This document shows positions 49,667 to 60,101 of a DNA stretch of 64,000 nt, piece by piece. The stretch is from Gyromitra esculenta (Eukaryota > Ascomycota > Pezizomycetes > Pezizales > Discinaceae), in contig JBCAML010000004.1 of assembly GCA_038503075.1 (NCBI GenBank), positions 1,571,149 through 1,635,148 of the forward strand, given 5' to 3'. The notes beneath the pieces were generated by a model. It saw only the letters and a program-made list of their open reading frames with translations, made no database searches and had not been told where the DNA came from. Position 1 is the first letter of the stretch; the number at the start of each line of letters is the position of its first letter. A program made the translations under genes and the position numbers.

Positions 49667-50039
49667 TTTGATTGTTGCTTCTAGGTACAAAACCGCTTAT
49701 GCAACACGAAGGTTATGAAGTCAAAAAACCTGTCCCAACCAAATAAACACCCTTATACACCTGGGTAACAAGAGAGAAAACAAAGGAAAAGCACACCAAG
49801 TACTTCTGACAGAACAAGACAATGTTCTTGAGATAAACGACTTAACAGTGCAGGGAATATTGACAACAAATGCCTGTGAGAGTAAAGAGAGTTGTAAACA
49901 ACAACCAAAGTAACAATGAGAAACAGTAGAAGTAAGTCCACTGTAAAGCCACAATGGAAGTAAAGAGCAGCCAAGAAAAAATTCCAATCAAAGTTAGTTG
50001 GGGTTGAACAAATATAAGTGAAGTGACCAAAAGGTCCAT

Positions 50040-50450
50040 TTTCACAGATCGAAGTAAGGTAGTGGGTTAGGAGTATGTTGAATGGTTGGGAATAGATTTC
50101 GGTTATTGGGTATAATGTCTTTGTGTTTCGGTTGTTGTCGGATGGTCGGTTGTGTTACGGGAAAGCGGGGTATTTAAGCGAAGGATTTTGGTCGTTCTTG
50201 TCTTTTCTCTTCTTCTTTCCTTAAGCAATGTTCTCGTTTACCTTCTCCTGTAATCTTCGAAATACTACCTTGGTTCTACCTCAGAATCTTCGCTGTCGCT
50301 GTGAAACATCGCCGATACTTCGCCTGGAAGTATATCCATTGTAGAACTTGTAGAAACACTGCACTCTTTGAACGTGTTAGTACCTCGCTTAAGTAGCACT
50401 GCTCACCTTCAGGGATACTGAAGGGCTTAACGAGGAACTGAACCGTGAGA
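50040..50450 (+). mobile_element. 410-bp element family, copy C
   Basis: Starts TTTCACAG and ends CCGTGAGA, with a perfect TCCAT duplication (50035-50039, 50451-50455). It is inserted in the gag-like ORF1 just after the last zinc knuckle. Removing the element and one duplication restores the reading frame. Confidence 0.9.
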
Positions 50451-51652
50451 TCCATCTGATCATCTACCAGAGGGGGCGGTGAAGCCTTTGAAGGGTGTGA
50501 AGGGCAGCTGTTCTGGTGTGACTCATGGGGTCCGTCGCAGTTAACACACTTTACAAGAGTGTGAGAGCAGGGGCGGCCTTTAGTTGAGCAAGAGAGTGTG
50601 GGGCAGCTATGAGCTGCAGTGGGATGAAGTCCAACACACCAGCGACAGCATGGTTGATTGGGGCATTTGTTTGTGTGGTGTCCAAATTTGTGACATTGGG
50701 AACACTGGGTGGAGGGTCCGAAGCAGAGTTTGTGTTCGGATCTAACAGTGGTGGAGAAGGCAGATAAGTGGGTGCGGTTGGCGATCTCATTAGCTTTGGG
50801 GCCAGAGAGTGTGATAACAATTGAGGAAACTGTTTTTCCTCTTCTTTTTTCAGGTAGAGTAAGCCATCTGGGGGGGATATCCATAATAAGGTCAGGGTTG
50901 AAGTTGCAGAGTTCCTGTTGAATGGCAGAAGGCTCCATAGAAGTGGGAATACCATGTACAACAAGTTGGTGCAATGGTTCGTCAAGGTGTAAGGAGCGAG
51001 CTCCTGGGATTAGGTGAAGAAATTGACCAACTTTCCTGTAATGGGTGTTGGCAAACATGTTGTTCATGACCATCAACGACACATTTTGGGAATGTGTGTC
51101 TATTGCCACAGACTGGATGGTAATGGAACCAATGGCAGAGTTAAGTTTATCTCTGAGTTCCGTGGGTGATCCTTGAGAAAGGGGAGTGCTGTCGTGTTTG
51201 ACAATCAAACAGCGAGCGCGCATGGTGGGAGATGTTGAGGGAGAGGAAGATGAAATCTTAGGAGCAGGGGCGTTAGCAGCCTGTCTGGCCTTTGCTGGTT
51301 TGGGCTTTCTCTTGGGTTTGCTGGCGGCCACCTGGGCCCATTGCAGAGGCTTTGGGGCAGGAGGAGTGGGAATTGCAGCAGCAGGAGCAGGAGCAAGAGG
51401 AGCACTGGGTGGTGCCAGTGGTGCTGGGGGCGCTGCTTTCCCTACTGTGAGAAGGTGCATGTGCTCTTGTTTGTTCAGAGTTGGTGACTCTGGGAACATG
51501 TCTGGGAGAGGTGCTGGACTCTTAGCAGTCTCTTTGAGTAGGTTGACCTTGCTTTGTAGATGCTGGATCATGTTAAGGAGGGAGGTAAAGTGGATGAGGT
51601 TCAGTTCGTCAGCCTTTGTGAGGAACTGGCTAACTGTCTTGAGGGTAATGGT

Positions 51653-52517
51653 GTTATACCTATATCTGGCGAAGGAGTTCCTGGCCCTGGAGTTACCCTA
51701 TCTTTGGAGTTACCCTACCTTAGCACCAAAAAGACCTGTCCCAGAGGGCAAAAGTAACCCCTAGGCCGTCAAGCAAAACTGTCCGGCGGAATGGGACCCA
51801 GAGGGTATGTAGGGGAAGTGTCTGGCTTTGCTGTGGTTCAAACCGATTGCGAATCGGACCAAAACTGGCGGAGTTACAGACTGACAAAGATAAGGGAACG
51901 CAATGCTACACGACGATTCAAATAGGCGAAATGATCGTCTCGAAGAGACGAACGCAATAAAGACGAAAACGTAACTCTTGTGCTACCGACATGCATACTG
52001 TTCGGAGAATCGCGGATCGGGGCCAGGGAACTCAATGGGGTATTAGGTATGGAGATAAGGCGAAGTGGTTTCATGTTGTCATAGTAGTTAGCGCCTCTAC
52101 ACCACACTATACCCAAACATAGTAGAGAGGAGGCATTATAAATACTCTCGCAGTGGATGTAAACTCTGAGTTGGATCATGAGCGACAAAGAACGAGACTT
52201 ATCAATATTATATTGTTTCTAGCAAAATCACTTCCGTGCAATCTACTCTTTTACTTGTGAAGTACTTTTATCTCGCTTAGCAAGGCCTTGGCCCTTCAGC
52301 GTTAGTTATTAAAACCTTACTATTGGAAGTTCTTCACGGCACTTTGCTCGATCCCTACTTTGAACCCTACGGTTATCTTTTAGCGGTTCATAAGAGGCAG
52401 TTAGGACTTGCACCTGTGTATTGTGTTGCGGATAGCAACCGGGCAGGTTATAGCGTCTAGATTGTTATCTAAAGGTTCTTGGAGATTTCCTGTGCAGTAA
52501 GAAGTACCGGTCTTACA
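51653..52517. mobile_element. Solo LTR (family 2), copy K
   Basis: 865 bp, starting TGTTATACC and ending CTTACA, with a perfect AATGG duplication (51648-51652, 52518-52522). About 90% similar by eye to the copy at 55965-56911, from which it lacks an internal stretch of about 75 bp. It contains a TATAAATA box. It interrupts the gag-like ORF1. No internal retrotransposon sequence is attached, so it is a solo LTR. Confidence 0.9.
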
Positions 52518-53125
52518 AATGGGGGCTCCTGTGATCCCGTTGTCCTTGTTTAGGATTATATTAATCCAGTTTGTAGGGTGGAAAAAAACAGCTGGTGATG
52601 GAGGAGAGGTGTCAGCTCTCTGCTGTTTCGCTGGTGAGGGGGTTCTTGGTTCTGCCATGGCAGTTGCAGAGGAAGCAGGAGTGGTAGAGGCTTCGCCTCT
52701 TTGGAGAGAGGGGAAGAGAGGTGTAAAGATTCTTGCTGTGTCTTCTGAAGACATGCGATTGGATTGGTATTGTTAAAACAAGGATCCAACTTGTTTTCTT
52801 TAGCGGGGTAATAAAATGAAGCAGAAGTGCTAGAGACTTGTGGCTGTGTGTAACGCCGTTGCAACGCGAAAGGTGGTGGTGAACTTTCAATCGAAGAGGT
52901 TGTAGTGGGGACGGAGAATGAAAAAAAAAAAAAAGGTCAATTTGTAAGACACATGTTACAACTGGGAGAAAAAATGCACAATTTTTTTTTAAAGAGGAGG
53001 ATAATAAATGAATCATACTCTGGTAGCTGATGCCAAATTTTTTTGTGGGTGGACTGGGTGCCACTGGGTGCCTATAGAAGGACCCTGGGTGCCACTGAAA
53101 GGAATGTCAAACTTTTTGCTGATGT

Positions 53126-53507
53126 AGGTAACTCGTTATTGCTACTATCATGTGGAAGATGAGGATTCTTTACAGGTGGCCGTGATCTTAAAACTTTTAT
53201 ACTAGTAATCCAGACTCACGTCCTGGAACCAATCTGTACTTACTTCGCTCAGGTTCTACTCTGGCAGGTTAGCATTCCATTGCTTAGAGGACGTTCATCT
53301 CCGACAGCTGGTAGTACTACATGGTAGACTTAAGCCTGAGGGTTACGCGGACACTTCAAGTGACAGAGCCTGCTGCAGAGTACTGCATTGGCAGAAGAAT
53401 CTGCTTCCATGGTCTCCTCACCTCTCTGCCTTCAGCCTGGGGACCTGTCATTGCTCCAAGGAGATTGGCAGGAGCAAGGACAAAATTCTAAGCAGCCAAC
53501 TTTGGGA
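53126..53507. other. Unassigned sequence between the CAG-element and the LINE 3' end
   Basis: A 380-bp strip of pre-existing DNA. A plus-strand frame (53388-53681) has no recognised domain and runs into the LINE tail. Nothing else is seen. Confidence 0.35.
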
Positions 53508-53511
53508 GCTC

Positions 53512-53535
53512 ATAATAATAATAATAATAATAATA
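53512..53535. repeat. (AAT)n tail of the LINE
   Basis: About eight AAT units on the plus strand form the 3' end of the minus-strand LINE. Simple-repeat tails of this kind, instead of poly(A), are known for several LINE clades. Confidence 0.7.
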
Positions 53536-53740
53536 TAATTTTAGACGAACTACAAGGCCACGCAGAACCAATCCTCCATCTCGTACTTGAATGGCACAGT
53601 ACAACAGGGTACAAGGCCTCATCCTCCACCCTACGCCCCCAATACTTAATAGGAATGAATAACAACATAAGAAAAACATAGGGAAAACAAATCAAATCCA
53701 ACAGCAACCTCCTCCTCCATTACCCATCATAAACAAAAGA

Positions 53741-54026
53741 ATCTCACATGGCCTTCCATGCTGAGTAACATAAGAGATGAACAAAAACGTTGAGCATTGT
53801 CAATAAAGTCCTCCTCCTCCACACCGTCTTCCACCCTGTACAGCTCAAACGAACATAAACCTATTTGCTTCAAGAACTTCAATAAAGGAAAAACATCTTT
53901 CTTAGGAAATAACAATCCGCCTTCGTATAATTTATGCCCATCTCCCTTAGGGCAGCTTCTCTCTGCTGTGCAAACAATTTGCATTCTAAAATCAAGTGAT
54001 TGGAGGAAAGGGTATCCCCACAGTCA
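53741..54026 (-). pseudogene. LINE ORF2 C-terminus with CCHC motif
   Basis: Reads CDCGDTLSSNHLILECKLFA, the Cys/His knuckle that closes many LINE ORF2 proteins, then about 75 more residues to a stop near 53740. It is separated from the RNase H part by copy D. Confidence 0.75.
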
Positions 54027-54031
54027 CAGGC

Positions 54032-54446
54032 TCTCACGGTTTGATCTTTTGTTAAGCCCTTCAGTATCCCTGAAGGTGAGCGGTGCTACTTAAACAAAAG
54101 GTCAAGCTATAAGGTATATGGTGTTTCTACAGGTCCTACGTGGGTCTAACTCAAAGCGAGTTAAGTGTAAAGGTTTTCACAGAGACAGCGTCCGCAAGGA
54201 TTCTGAGATAGAATCAAGGTAGTATTAAAACGATACAGCAGAAGTAAAGTAAGAACGTTGCTTAAGGAAGAAAGAAAAGAACTACAAAACGACAAAACCA
54301 TCCTCCTTATATACCCCGCTTTTCCTCTTTGTAACCCGTAACCGAACATAACCGAAAAACAAAGACATTATTACTGAACAAAACCCATGACCCATAAACA
54401 TCATTCTAGCCGAACCCAAACCCATTATCCTTCTTCATCCGTGAAA
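54032..54446 (-). mobile_element. 410-bp element family, copy D
   Basis: On the plus strand it starts TCTCACGG and ends CCGTGAAA. The flanking 5-mers CAGGC and CAGGT (54027-54031, 54447-54451) are a target duplication with one change. It is 415 bp long and inserted between RNase H and the C-terminal knuckle of the LINE. Confidence 0.85.
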
Positions 54447-54451
54447 CAGGT

Positions 54452-55057
54452 CTTCTCTTCAGTGTCAAAGGGTGTCATATTTGCCCTTGTCGTGCTTGTT
54501 CTGGCTTTAAACAGGAACTGTGCCATGGGAAACCATATGGAAGCTTCAGGCCCAGAAAAGGTGAGGTTCACTTTGCCGTTTGGTGTATCATTTTTCCAGT
54601 GTCGTATCATATGCTGAGTTGGTTCGTTTCTGAGCCAGGCTAGAGTTGCCCAAGTCCATTTGCATGGTGGAGAGGTATGCGTTTGTAGGGCCAGGAAGTC
54701 TGCTTTGTCGTTGCCAATGATTCTGACATGTGATGGTGTCCAGATGGCTTTAATGTTCCAGCCATGCTGTCGGTAGGACTTGATGATTTGAAGGGTCTGA
54801 TGGAGGAACTCTTGGCTATAAGAGGGGCCTCCAGTTAGTGATTTGAGGGCCATTTGGTTGTCAACGCAGATGTAAATTGTATTGTGTGAGACGTCAATGG
54901 TCATCGTGCTGAGTGCCTCCTGGATGGCATGGGTTTCACTGTCGATAACTTCTGCATGGTACCCCAGGTTGCAATTCCCTGAGGTAATAGGTGATAGGAG
55001 AGAGACATTAGGGTCATATACCGCCCACCCAGATGTTACGATTCCTTCTGTTGATTT
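54452..55057 (-). pseudogene. LINE ORF2 RNase H domain
   Basis: Contains HAEVIDSETHAIQEAL (catalytic Glu), IYICVDNQMALKSL (Asp) and IIGNDKADFLAL (final Asp). The first catalytic Asp, in VYTDGSS, lies on the other side of copy E at about 55490-55515. All four acidic residues of RNase H are therefore visible but split. Confidence 0.85.
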
Positions 55058-55062
55058 GGAAC

Positions 55063-55480
55063 TTTCATGGATACAAAGGAATAAATGGGTCAAGGATATT
55101 GTATGGGTTGTGACGGAATTTCGGCTAAAGATATAATGTCTTTGTTTTTCGGTTGTTTTTGGTTGCTTACGGTTATGAGTCATAATGGTTGAAAAGCGGG
55201 GTATTTAAGAGATGGATTTTGTTCGCTTGTATCTTCTTTTCTTTCTTTCCTTAAGCAACGTTCTCATTTCACTTCTACCTGTATTACTTTAATACTATCT
55301 CAGTTCTACCTCAGAACCCTCGCTGTCGCAGTGAAACATAACTGATACTTCGCCTTGAAGTATACCCGCTGTAGAACTTGTAGAAATATCGCACTCCTTG
55401 AACATGTTAGTACCTCATTTAAGTAGCACTGCTCACCTTTAGGGATACTGAAGGGCTTAACAAGGGACTGAACCGTGAGA
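55063..55480 (+). mobile_element. 410-bp element family, copy E
   Basis: Starts TTTCATGG and ends CCGTGAGA, with a perfect GGAAC duplication (55058-55062, 55481-55485). Inserted directly after the DGSS codons of the LINE RNase H active site. It is 418 bp long. Confidence 0.9.
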
Positions 55481-55485
55481 GGAAC

Positions 55486-55959
55486 CATCTGTGTATACAA
55501 GCAGGAAGCGTGAGAGGGTCTCTATCCACAGCCTATGGTTGACTGAGGTAATTTCTTTGGAGAGGAGGGATATTTCCAGACATTTGTGTGGGAGGTAGAG
55601 GTGAGGGTTAATAGCGGTAAGGCTTTCCAGGATTGGTGGCAAGGGGAGCAATTCATAGAGTAGGGAAGCAATTCTTCTTAGTCCTGTGCCGACAAAGGGA
55701 GGGGGCTTGCTTAATAGAAGCTGTTTGAGTGTATTTTGATGAGGATGTGTGTTTTCTGAGAGGAGGATGCGTATTCCATATTTTCTGGATTTGCAGTCAA
55801 GGAGGAGTTTGAGAGGTGGGAGATGAGCTTCACATAACACCATTTGTCCTTTGGTATAACGAGGTAGGCCAGTGAGAGATTGTGCGAGGGATAGGTATGG
55901 TGATAGAAGTATTGTTCCAATGTTATTATGTCCGGTCCACCATGCTTCACTCCCCCATA
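55486..55959 (-). pseudogene. LINE ORF2 region between RT and RNase H
   Basis: The frame begins near WGSEAWWTG, a block typical of the linker after the LINE reverse transcriptase thumb. It runs to LLVYTDGSS, the start of RNase H. It is separated from the RT by LTR L. Confidence 0.75.
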
Positions 55960-55964
55960 ACACA

Positions 55965-56911
55965 TGTTATACCTGCACCGTTTGAAGGAGTTCCTGGCCC
56001 TGGAGTTACCCTATCTTCGGAGTTACCCTACTTTAGCACCTTCCGGATCTGGACTGGTGTCTGTTACCCTGCCTTCAATCCCTCCAGCAGGTATAGTATT
56101 TGGAGAAGGGGGGACAGCACCAGAAAAGACCTGTCCCAGAGGGCAAAAGTAACCCCTAGGCCGTCAAGCAAAACTGTCCGGCGGAATGGGACCCAGAGGG
56201 TATGTAGGGGAAGTGTCTGGCATTGCTGTAGTTCAAACCGATTGCGAATCTGACCAAAACTGGTGGAGCTACAGACCGACAAAGATCAGGGAACGCAATG
56301 CTATGCAACAATTCGGATAGGCGAAATGATCGTCTTGAAGAGACGAAAGCAATGAAGACGAATACGTAACTCCCATGTTATCGACATGCATACTGCTCGG
56401 AGAATCGCAGATCGGGGCCAGGGAACTCAATGGGGTACTGGGTATGGAGATAAGGCGAAGTGGTTTTATGTTGTCATAGTAGTTAGCGCCTCTACACCAC
56501 ACTATACCCAAACATAGTAGAGAGGAGGCATTATAAATACTCTCACAGTGGATGTAAACTCTGAGTTGGATCATTAGCGAAGAAGAACAAGACTTATCAA
56601 TATTATATTGTTTCTAGCAAAATCACTTCCGTGCAATTTACTCTTTTACTTGTGAATTACTTTTGTCTCACTTAGCAAGGCCTTGGCCCTTCAGTGTTCG
56701 CAATTAAACCTTACTATTGGAAGTTCTTCACGGAACCTTGCTTGATCCCTACTTTGAACCCTATGGTTATCTTTTGGCGGTTCATAAGAGGCAGTTAGGA
56801 CTTGTGCCTGTGTATTGTGTTGTGGATAGCAACCGGGCAGGTTATAGTGTCTAGATTGTTATCTAAAGCTTCTTGGAGATTTCCTGTGCGGTAAGAAGTA
56901 CCAGTCTTACA
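55965..56911. mobile_element. Solo LTR (family 2), copy L
   Basis: 947 bp, starting TGTTATACC and ending CTTACA, with a perfect ACACA duplication (55960-55964, 56912-56916). Same orientation as copy K. It has an extra stretch near 56043-56120 that copy K lacks. It sits in LINE ORF2 between the RT end (TTLLTGV) and the WGSEAWW block. Confidence 0.92.
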
Positions 56912-56916
56912 ACACA

Positions 56917-58798
56917 CCAGTGAGGAGAGTTGTATTGAAAAAGTGATGCAACGCTTGAGGGGAGGCATTAGTTCTCCAGGCAAAGGATTTTAGAGCTGCC
57001 ACTCCTTGTTTCACGGATTAAGGATTGGGTATAGGGTTAGGTTTCGTTTTAGTGGTTGTCATGGGTCTCGGGTTTTTTGAGGGAAGATAATGTCTTTGTA
57101 TTTCGGGTGTTATCGGTTATTGGATTTAGACTGGGAAAGCGGGGTATTTAAGCAATGAATTTTGTTCTTTCTTTGTCTTCTTCTTCTTCTTTCCTTAAGC
57201 AACGTTCTTGTTTATCTTCTGCTGTAATTGCTGGAATACTATCTCGGTTCTCCCTCTGAACCCTCGCTGTTGCCATTCACTTTGCTGCACTTATCTTGCT
57301 TTGAGATAGACCCCTCGTAGAACTTGTAGAAACGCCGCACTCTTTGAATGTGTTGTTTACCTCATTTAAGTAGCACTGCTCACCTTCAGGGATACTGAAG
57401 GGCTTAACGAGGAACTCAACTGTGAGACCTTGTCTGAGTCTGCTTCGTATCAGTGTGGCATGATGGTAGAACGACAATCTTTCGTCAATCCATACTCCAA
57501 GGGATTTGAGGATAGGCTTGGGTTGGATTACCAATCCATGGATGTTTACAGTACAGGCATTCTTGTCTGGTGGTCTTACTTTCAGATTGATTATGTGTAA
57601 CAATTCCATTTTGGTGGCAGAGTAGCGGATATTAAGATGCTTTGCTCTTTCAACTCTGGTGTCAATGTGCTCTTGCAGCCTTTGCGTAGCAAATGATTGA
57701 TTTAAAGACATTTGCAAAAGTCCTTTGTCATCAATGTAGGCCATGCTCGGTTCACTCGGGGTTGCTCTTGCGGTGCTTAAGTTGGAGGCATAAAGTACAT
57801 ATAGAACTGGTGAGAGGGGGGCTCCTTGGGGGGCTCCAGCTAGGAAGGGAATGATTTTTGACTGTTGGCAATCAAAGTGATACTGAATTTCGCAGTTGGA
57901 TAAGAACTCATTGATCCATTTGCAAAGGTATTGATGGAATCCTCGTAGGGTCAGTAGTTCAACGAGCCTAGAGTGCACGACGCAATTAAATGCGCCATCT
58001 ACGTTATTGATTAGGAGGGAAGGTCTTGGGATGGTAGGTGCTCTTTTGTCAGTCCCTTTTATCCATCTTCCAGGTACTTGTGTGGCAGTGTTTGCTTGTG
58101 AAGGGGTAAGAATCATCATGAGTGCATCTATCGCTGATCACTTAGGTATGCTGCCCATATGTTCGCTGGAAAAGGCTTTTAATTTCATAGCATTGTCAAC
58201 TAGTCTTCTTGTCACAATTTTCTCCAATATTTTAGAGATACATGATTGGAGGGATATTGGCCTGTATGCCTTTGGGTGGTCGTATGTTTCTTTTGATGGC
58301 TTGGGTATAGGGGTGATCTTTGTGACTTTCCATTGAGGTGTGAGAACTGAATGCCAAAGTGGCTGGGAGAAGAGAACGGGAAGGACGTCTGGCTTAGCTG
58401 ACTGAATTCTTCGTACAATACTATATGGTATGTCATCCAGTCCAGGTGCTTTGTCTGTTGCGTTCCATAGTGCTAGGTTAACTTCTGCAGGAGTGACAGG
58501 TAGGTAATCAACTGGGTTGCCACTTGGTATCTTGGGGATCCATCCTTGAGGAAGTGGGGACAGGATAGCAGGGGATGGTGGGTAAAAGGATTTTGTGAAG
58601 AGTTGGCATTTTTCATAAAAGCTATCTTTTCCGAGGATAGAGGGTGCAGTATGCAATGGTGTTTTTCTCTGGCCAGATATTACTTGCCAGCCTGTAGATT
58701 GAGTGGTGGAGGAGATCTTCTGGTCCCAATATGTCCAATAGGTGAGTTGTACTTTGGCTTTCCATTGCTTCTCACATTCCTTCAATTTGTCAGATGAT
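56917..58798 (-). pseudogene. LINE ORF2 reverse transcriptase domain
   Basis: Visible RT blocks are ATDKAPGLDDIPYSIV, TPIPKPSKETYDHPKAYRPI, LQSCISKILEKIVTRRL, AGAPQGAPLSPVLYVLYAS and the catalytic YIDD in SMAYIDDKGLL (codons at 57727-57738). Copy F cuts the domain after LIRSRLRQGL. The remainder (VAALKSFAWRTNASPQALH) lies at 56917-57003. An in-frame TGA at 58138-58140 and one at 58825-58827 inactivate it. Both could be CGA codons changed by C-to-T. Confidence 0.88.
57009..57427 (+). mobile_element. 410-bp element family, copy F
   Basis: Starts TTTCACGG and ends TGTGAGA, with a perfect CCTTG duplication (57004-57008, 57428-57432). It is 419 bp long and inserted in the reverse transcriptase of the LINE. 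Confidence 0.9.
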
Positions 58799-58824
58799 CT
58801 TGAGGTGTGTTCCTTCCAATGATA

Positions 58825-59830
58825 TCATTGTACCGCAGCAACTTTCTTCTGGAGTTTTGTAAGTTCTGGTGTCCACCATGCGACTGCCTGTGTTTTGGGT
58901 TTGGACATTGGTGTGCATTCATCTATTGTCAGGCTTATTTGGTCAAGAATTGTGTTAGCTGATTCTAATGTTGCCTTGGATGTCTGCCATTGCATGCTCG
59001 AAGGGTTTATGCATTGAATGCCTTTGTCAAATTTAATCCAATTGGTCTTGTTGTGTAGTCTCCGTGGGACGAAGGTTAGGGAGGCAGTGTTAATTGTCAT
59101 CTGAATGAGGCTGTGATCTGACTCGGATCCATGCCCATCATTATCTACCACCTGCCAGTGCAATAGAGGGTGGTCAGGTAGTTTGGTGAAAGTTAGGTCA
59201 GGGATTGTGGGTTGAGTTTTAATGCAGGGAAAGTGGGTGAACACTTCGGGGCTATTAGCAAGGGTCATCCCAAAACTATCCATCATATGAAAGAGGTTGT
59301 TGACCAGTGCCATATTATTAAGGTAGTGCATTCTGTCGTTGTATTCTGGTGTTAGGTCGCCATTCCAACAGGAGTGATGTAAATTAAAGTCACCAGAATT
59401 AATGGCAGATTTAAGAGGTGTGTGGGTTAGGAGGAATAGGTTTGCTTCTTTGCCTGTGGGGGCATAAACATTGGTGATTTCCAGTTTTGTTTTATTTATT
59501 TAGATAGACATTGAGAGTATAGAGTTGTTGTAGGAGCCAATGAGTGTGGGATTCAGTCTGTGATCCTTTTTTATATGGGTCACGCACTTGGGTGACTTTT
59601 GGGTTGGTACATGCATGGTGTATCCTGGGATAGTGGGACGGAGGCCAGTGGTTGATATCCATGGCTCTTGGAGGAGTAGGTAAAGGGTGGGACATTTCTT
59701 ATCAGGTGGGAAAAGGGATGAGAGTACTGAAAAAGTGGCGGCCTTTCCTTGAGCGTAGTTCAGTTGCTGCACTAAGGCTATGCCGCTAGGGGGTGGTGTA
59801 CTTATCGTTGGTCGGCGGGAGCCTGCCTGC
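58825..59830 (-). pseudogene. LINE ORF2 AP endonuclease domain
   Basis: Motifs in order are LLLQEPWIS (metal-binding Glu), VYAPTG, SGDFNLHHSCW (catalytic Asp/Asn) and GSESDHSLIQ (terminal Asp-His). This is the apurinic-type endonuclease that nicks target DNA in LINE retrotransposition. An in-frame TAA at 59500-59502 lies between the first and second motifs and could be a CAA changed by C-to-T. The upstream part overlaps the end of ORF1. Confidence 0.85.
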
Positions 59831-59869
59831 TTGCTTGTTGTCTTCTGAGGAGTTGAACTTTGGCTCTTG

Positions 59870-60101
59870 CTGGGCATGAGGGATTGCTTGAGCGATGGCC
59901 CGTTTTGCCACATGGGACACATCTAGTAGGAGGGTGAGCACACTTTGGACCACCTTTGCAGGAGTCACATTTGTGGTTGTTGGTTAAATGGGGACCTGTG
60001 CGCGATGCGCAGGCTGCCGGTGTTTCTTTTAGGCATAGGCCATGGTGGTGGCCAAATATCTCACATGTTCGGCACTGGGTGGAAGTGGAGGAGGAAACAC
60101 A
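59870..60101 (-). pseudogene. LINE ORF1 zinc-knuckle segment
   Basis: Reads CRTCEIFGHHHGLC, CDSCKGGPKCAHPPTRC and CVPCGKTGHRSSNPSCP, three Cys/His knuckles of a gag-like ORF1. It is separated from its RRM-like half by the element at 60103-62669. Excising that element with one AT restores the frame (NYAC...STQCRTC). Confidence 0.8.

Larger units (their letters stand above)
49842..52754 (-). pseudogene. gag-like ORF1 with CCHC zinc knuckles, interrupted twice
   Basis: A retroposon RNA-binding protein. The pieces are 52754-52518, then 51647-50451, then 50034-49842, separated by LTR K and element C. The N-terminus MSSEDTARIFTPLFPSLQ is followed by Pro/Ala-rich sequence, an RRM-like region (VVHGIPTSMEPSAIQQEL, RWLTLPEKRRGKTVSS) and Cys-rich knuckles (CSQCHKFGHHTNKCP, CRWCVGLHPTAAHSC, CVNCDGPHESHQNSCP). 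One extra base near 51600 shifts the frame. After element C the frame continues into a 63-residue hydrophobic tail ending at a stop at 49842. The tail is T-rich and may be untranslated sequence read through by chance. It is homologous in plan to ORF1 of the neighbouring LINE. Confidence 0.75.
49228..52929 (-). mobile_element. ORF1-only LINE-type retroposon with poly(A) tail
   Basis: A retroposed unit on the minus strand. Its 3' end (left) is AATAAA followed by a run of about 15 A. Both sides carry the same 16-bp direct repeat AAAAAGGTCAATTTGT (49212-49227 and 52930-52945), a target duplication typical of LINE-type insertion. It encodes one gag-like ORF1 and no endonuclease, reverse transcriptase or RNase H. 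It is interrupted by elements B and C and by LTR K, without which it would be about 2.0 kb. It resembles the 'half-LINE' (HAL1) concept of mammals by analogy only. Confidence 0.75.
49018..53121. mobile_element. CAG-ended inverted-repeat element 1 (host of later insertions)
   Basis: The ends read CAGCAAAAAGTTTGACA inward from both sides, followed on both sides by GTGGCACCCAG subrepeats, so the TIR is about 50 bp. AT lies outside both ends (49016-49017, 53122-53123). After removing the inserted retroposon and the LTRs inside it, only about 390 bp remain, which is MITE size. The ends could equally be read as TC...CTGA inserted between A and T, as in Helitrons; the TIRs favour a cut-and-paste element. 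Confidence 0.7.

Noticed and set aside
51186..51764. 192-codon plus frame rich in Ala and Gly
   Set aside because: Antisense shadow of the Pro/Ala-rich part of the gag-like ORF1, running into LTR K.
54032..55480. Copies D and E as the two LTRs of one retrotransposon
   Set aside because: They are in opposite orientation, have different 5-bp duplications, and the DNA between them is LINE RNase H.
51653..56911. LTRs K and L as the ends of one 5.3-kb element
   Set aside because: Each has its own perfect 5-bp duplication and interrupts a different older element.
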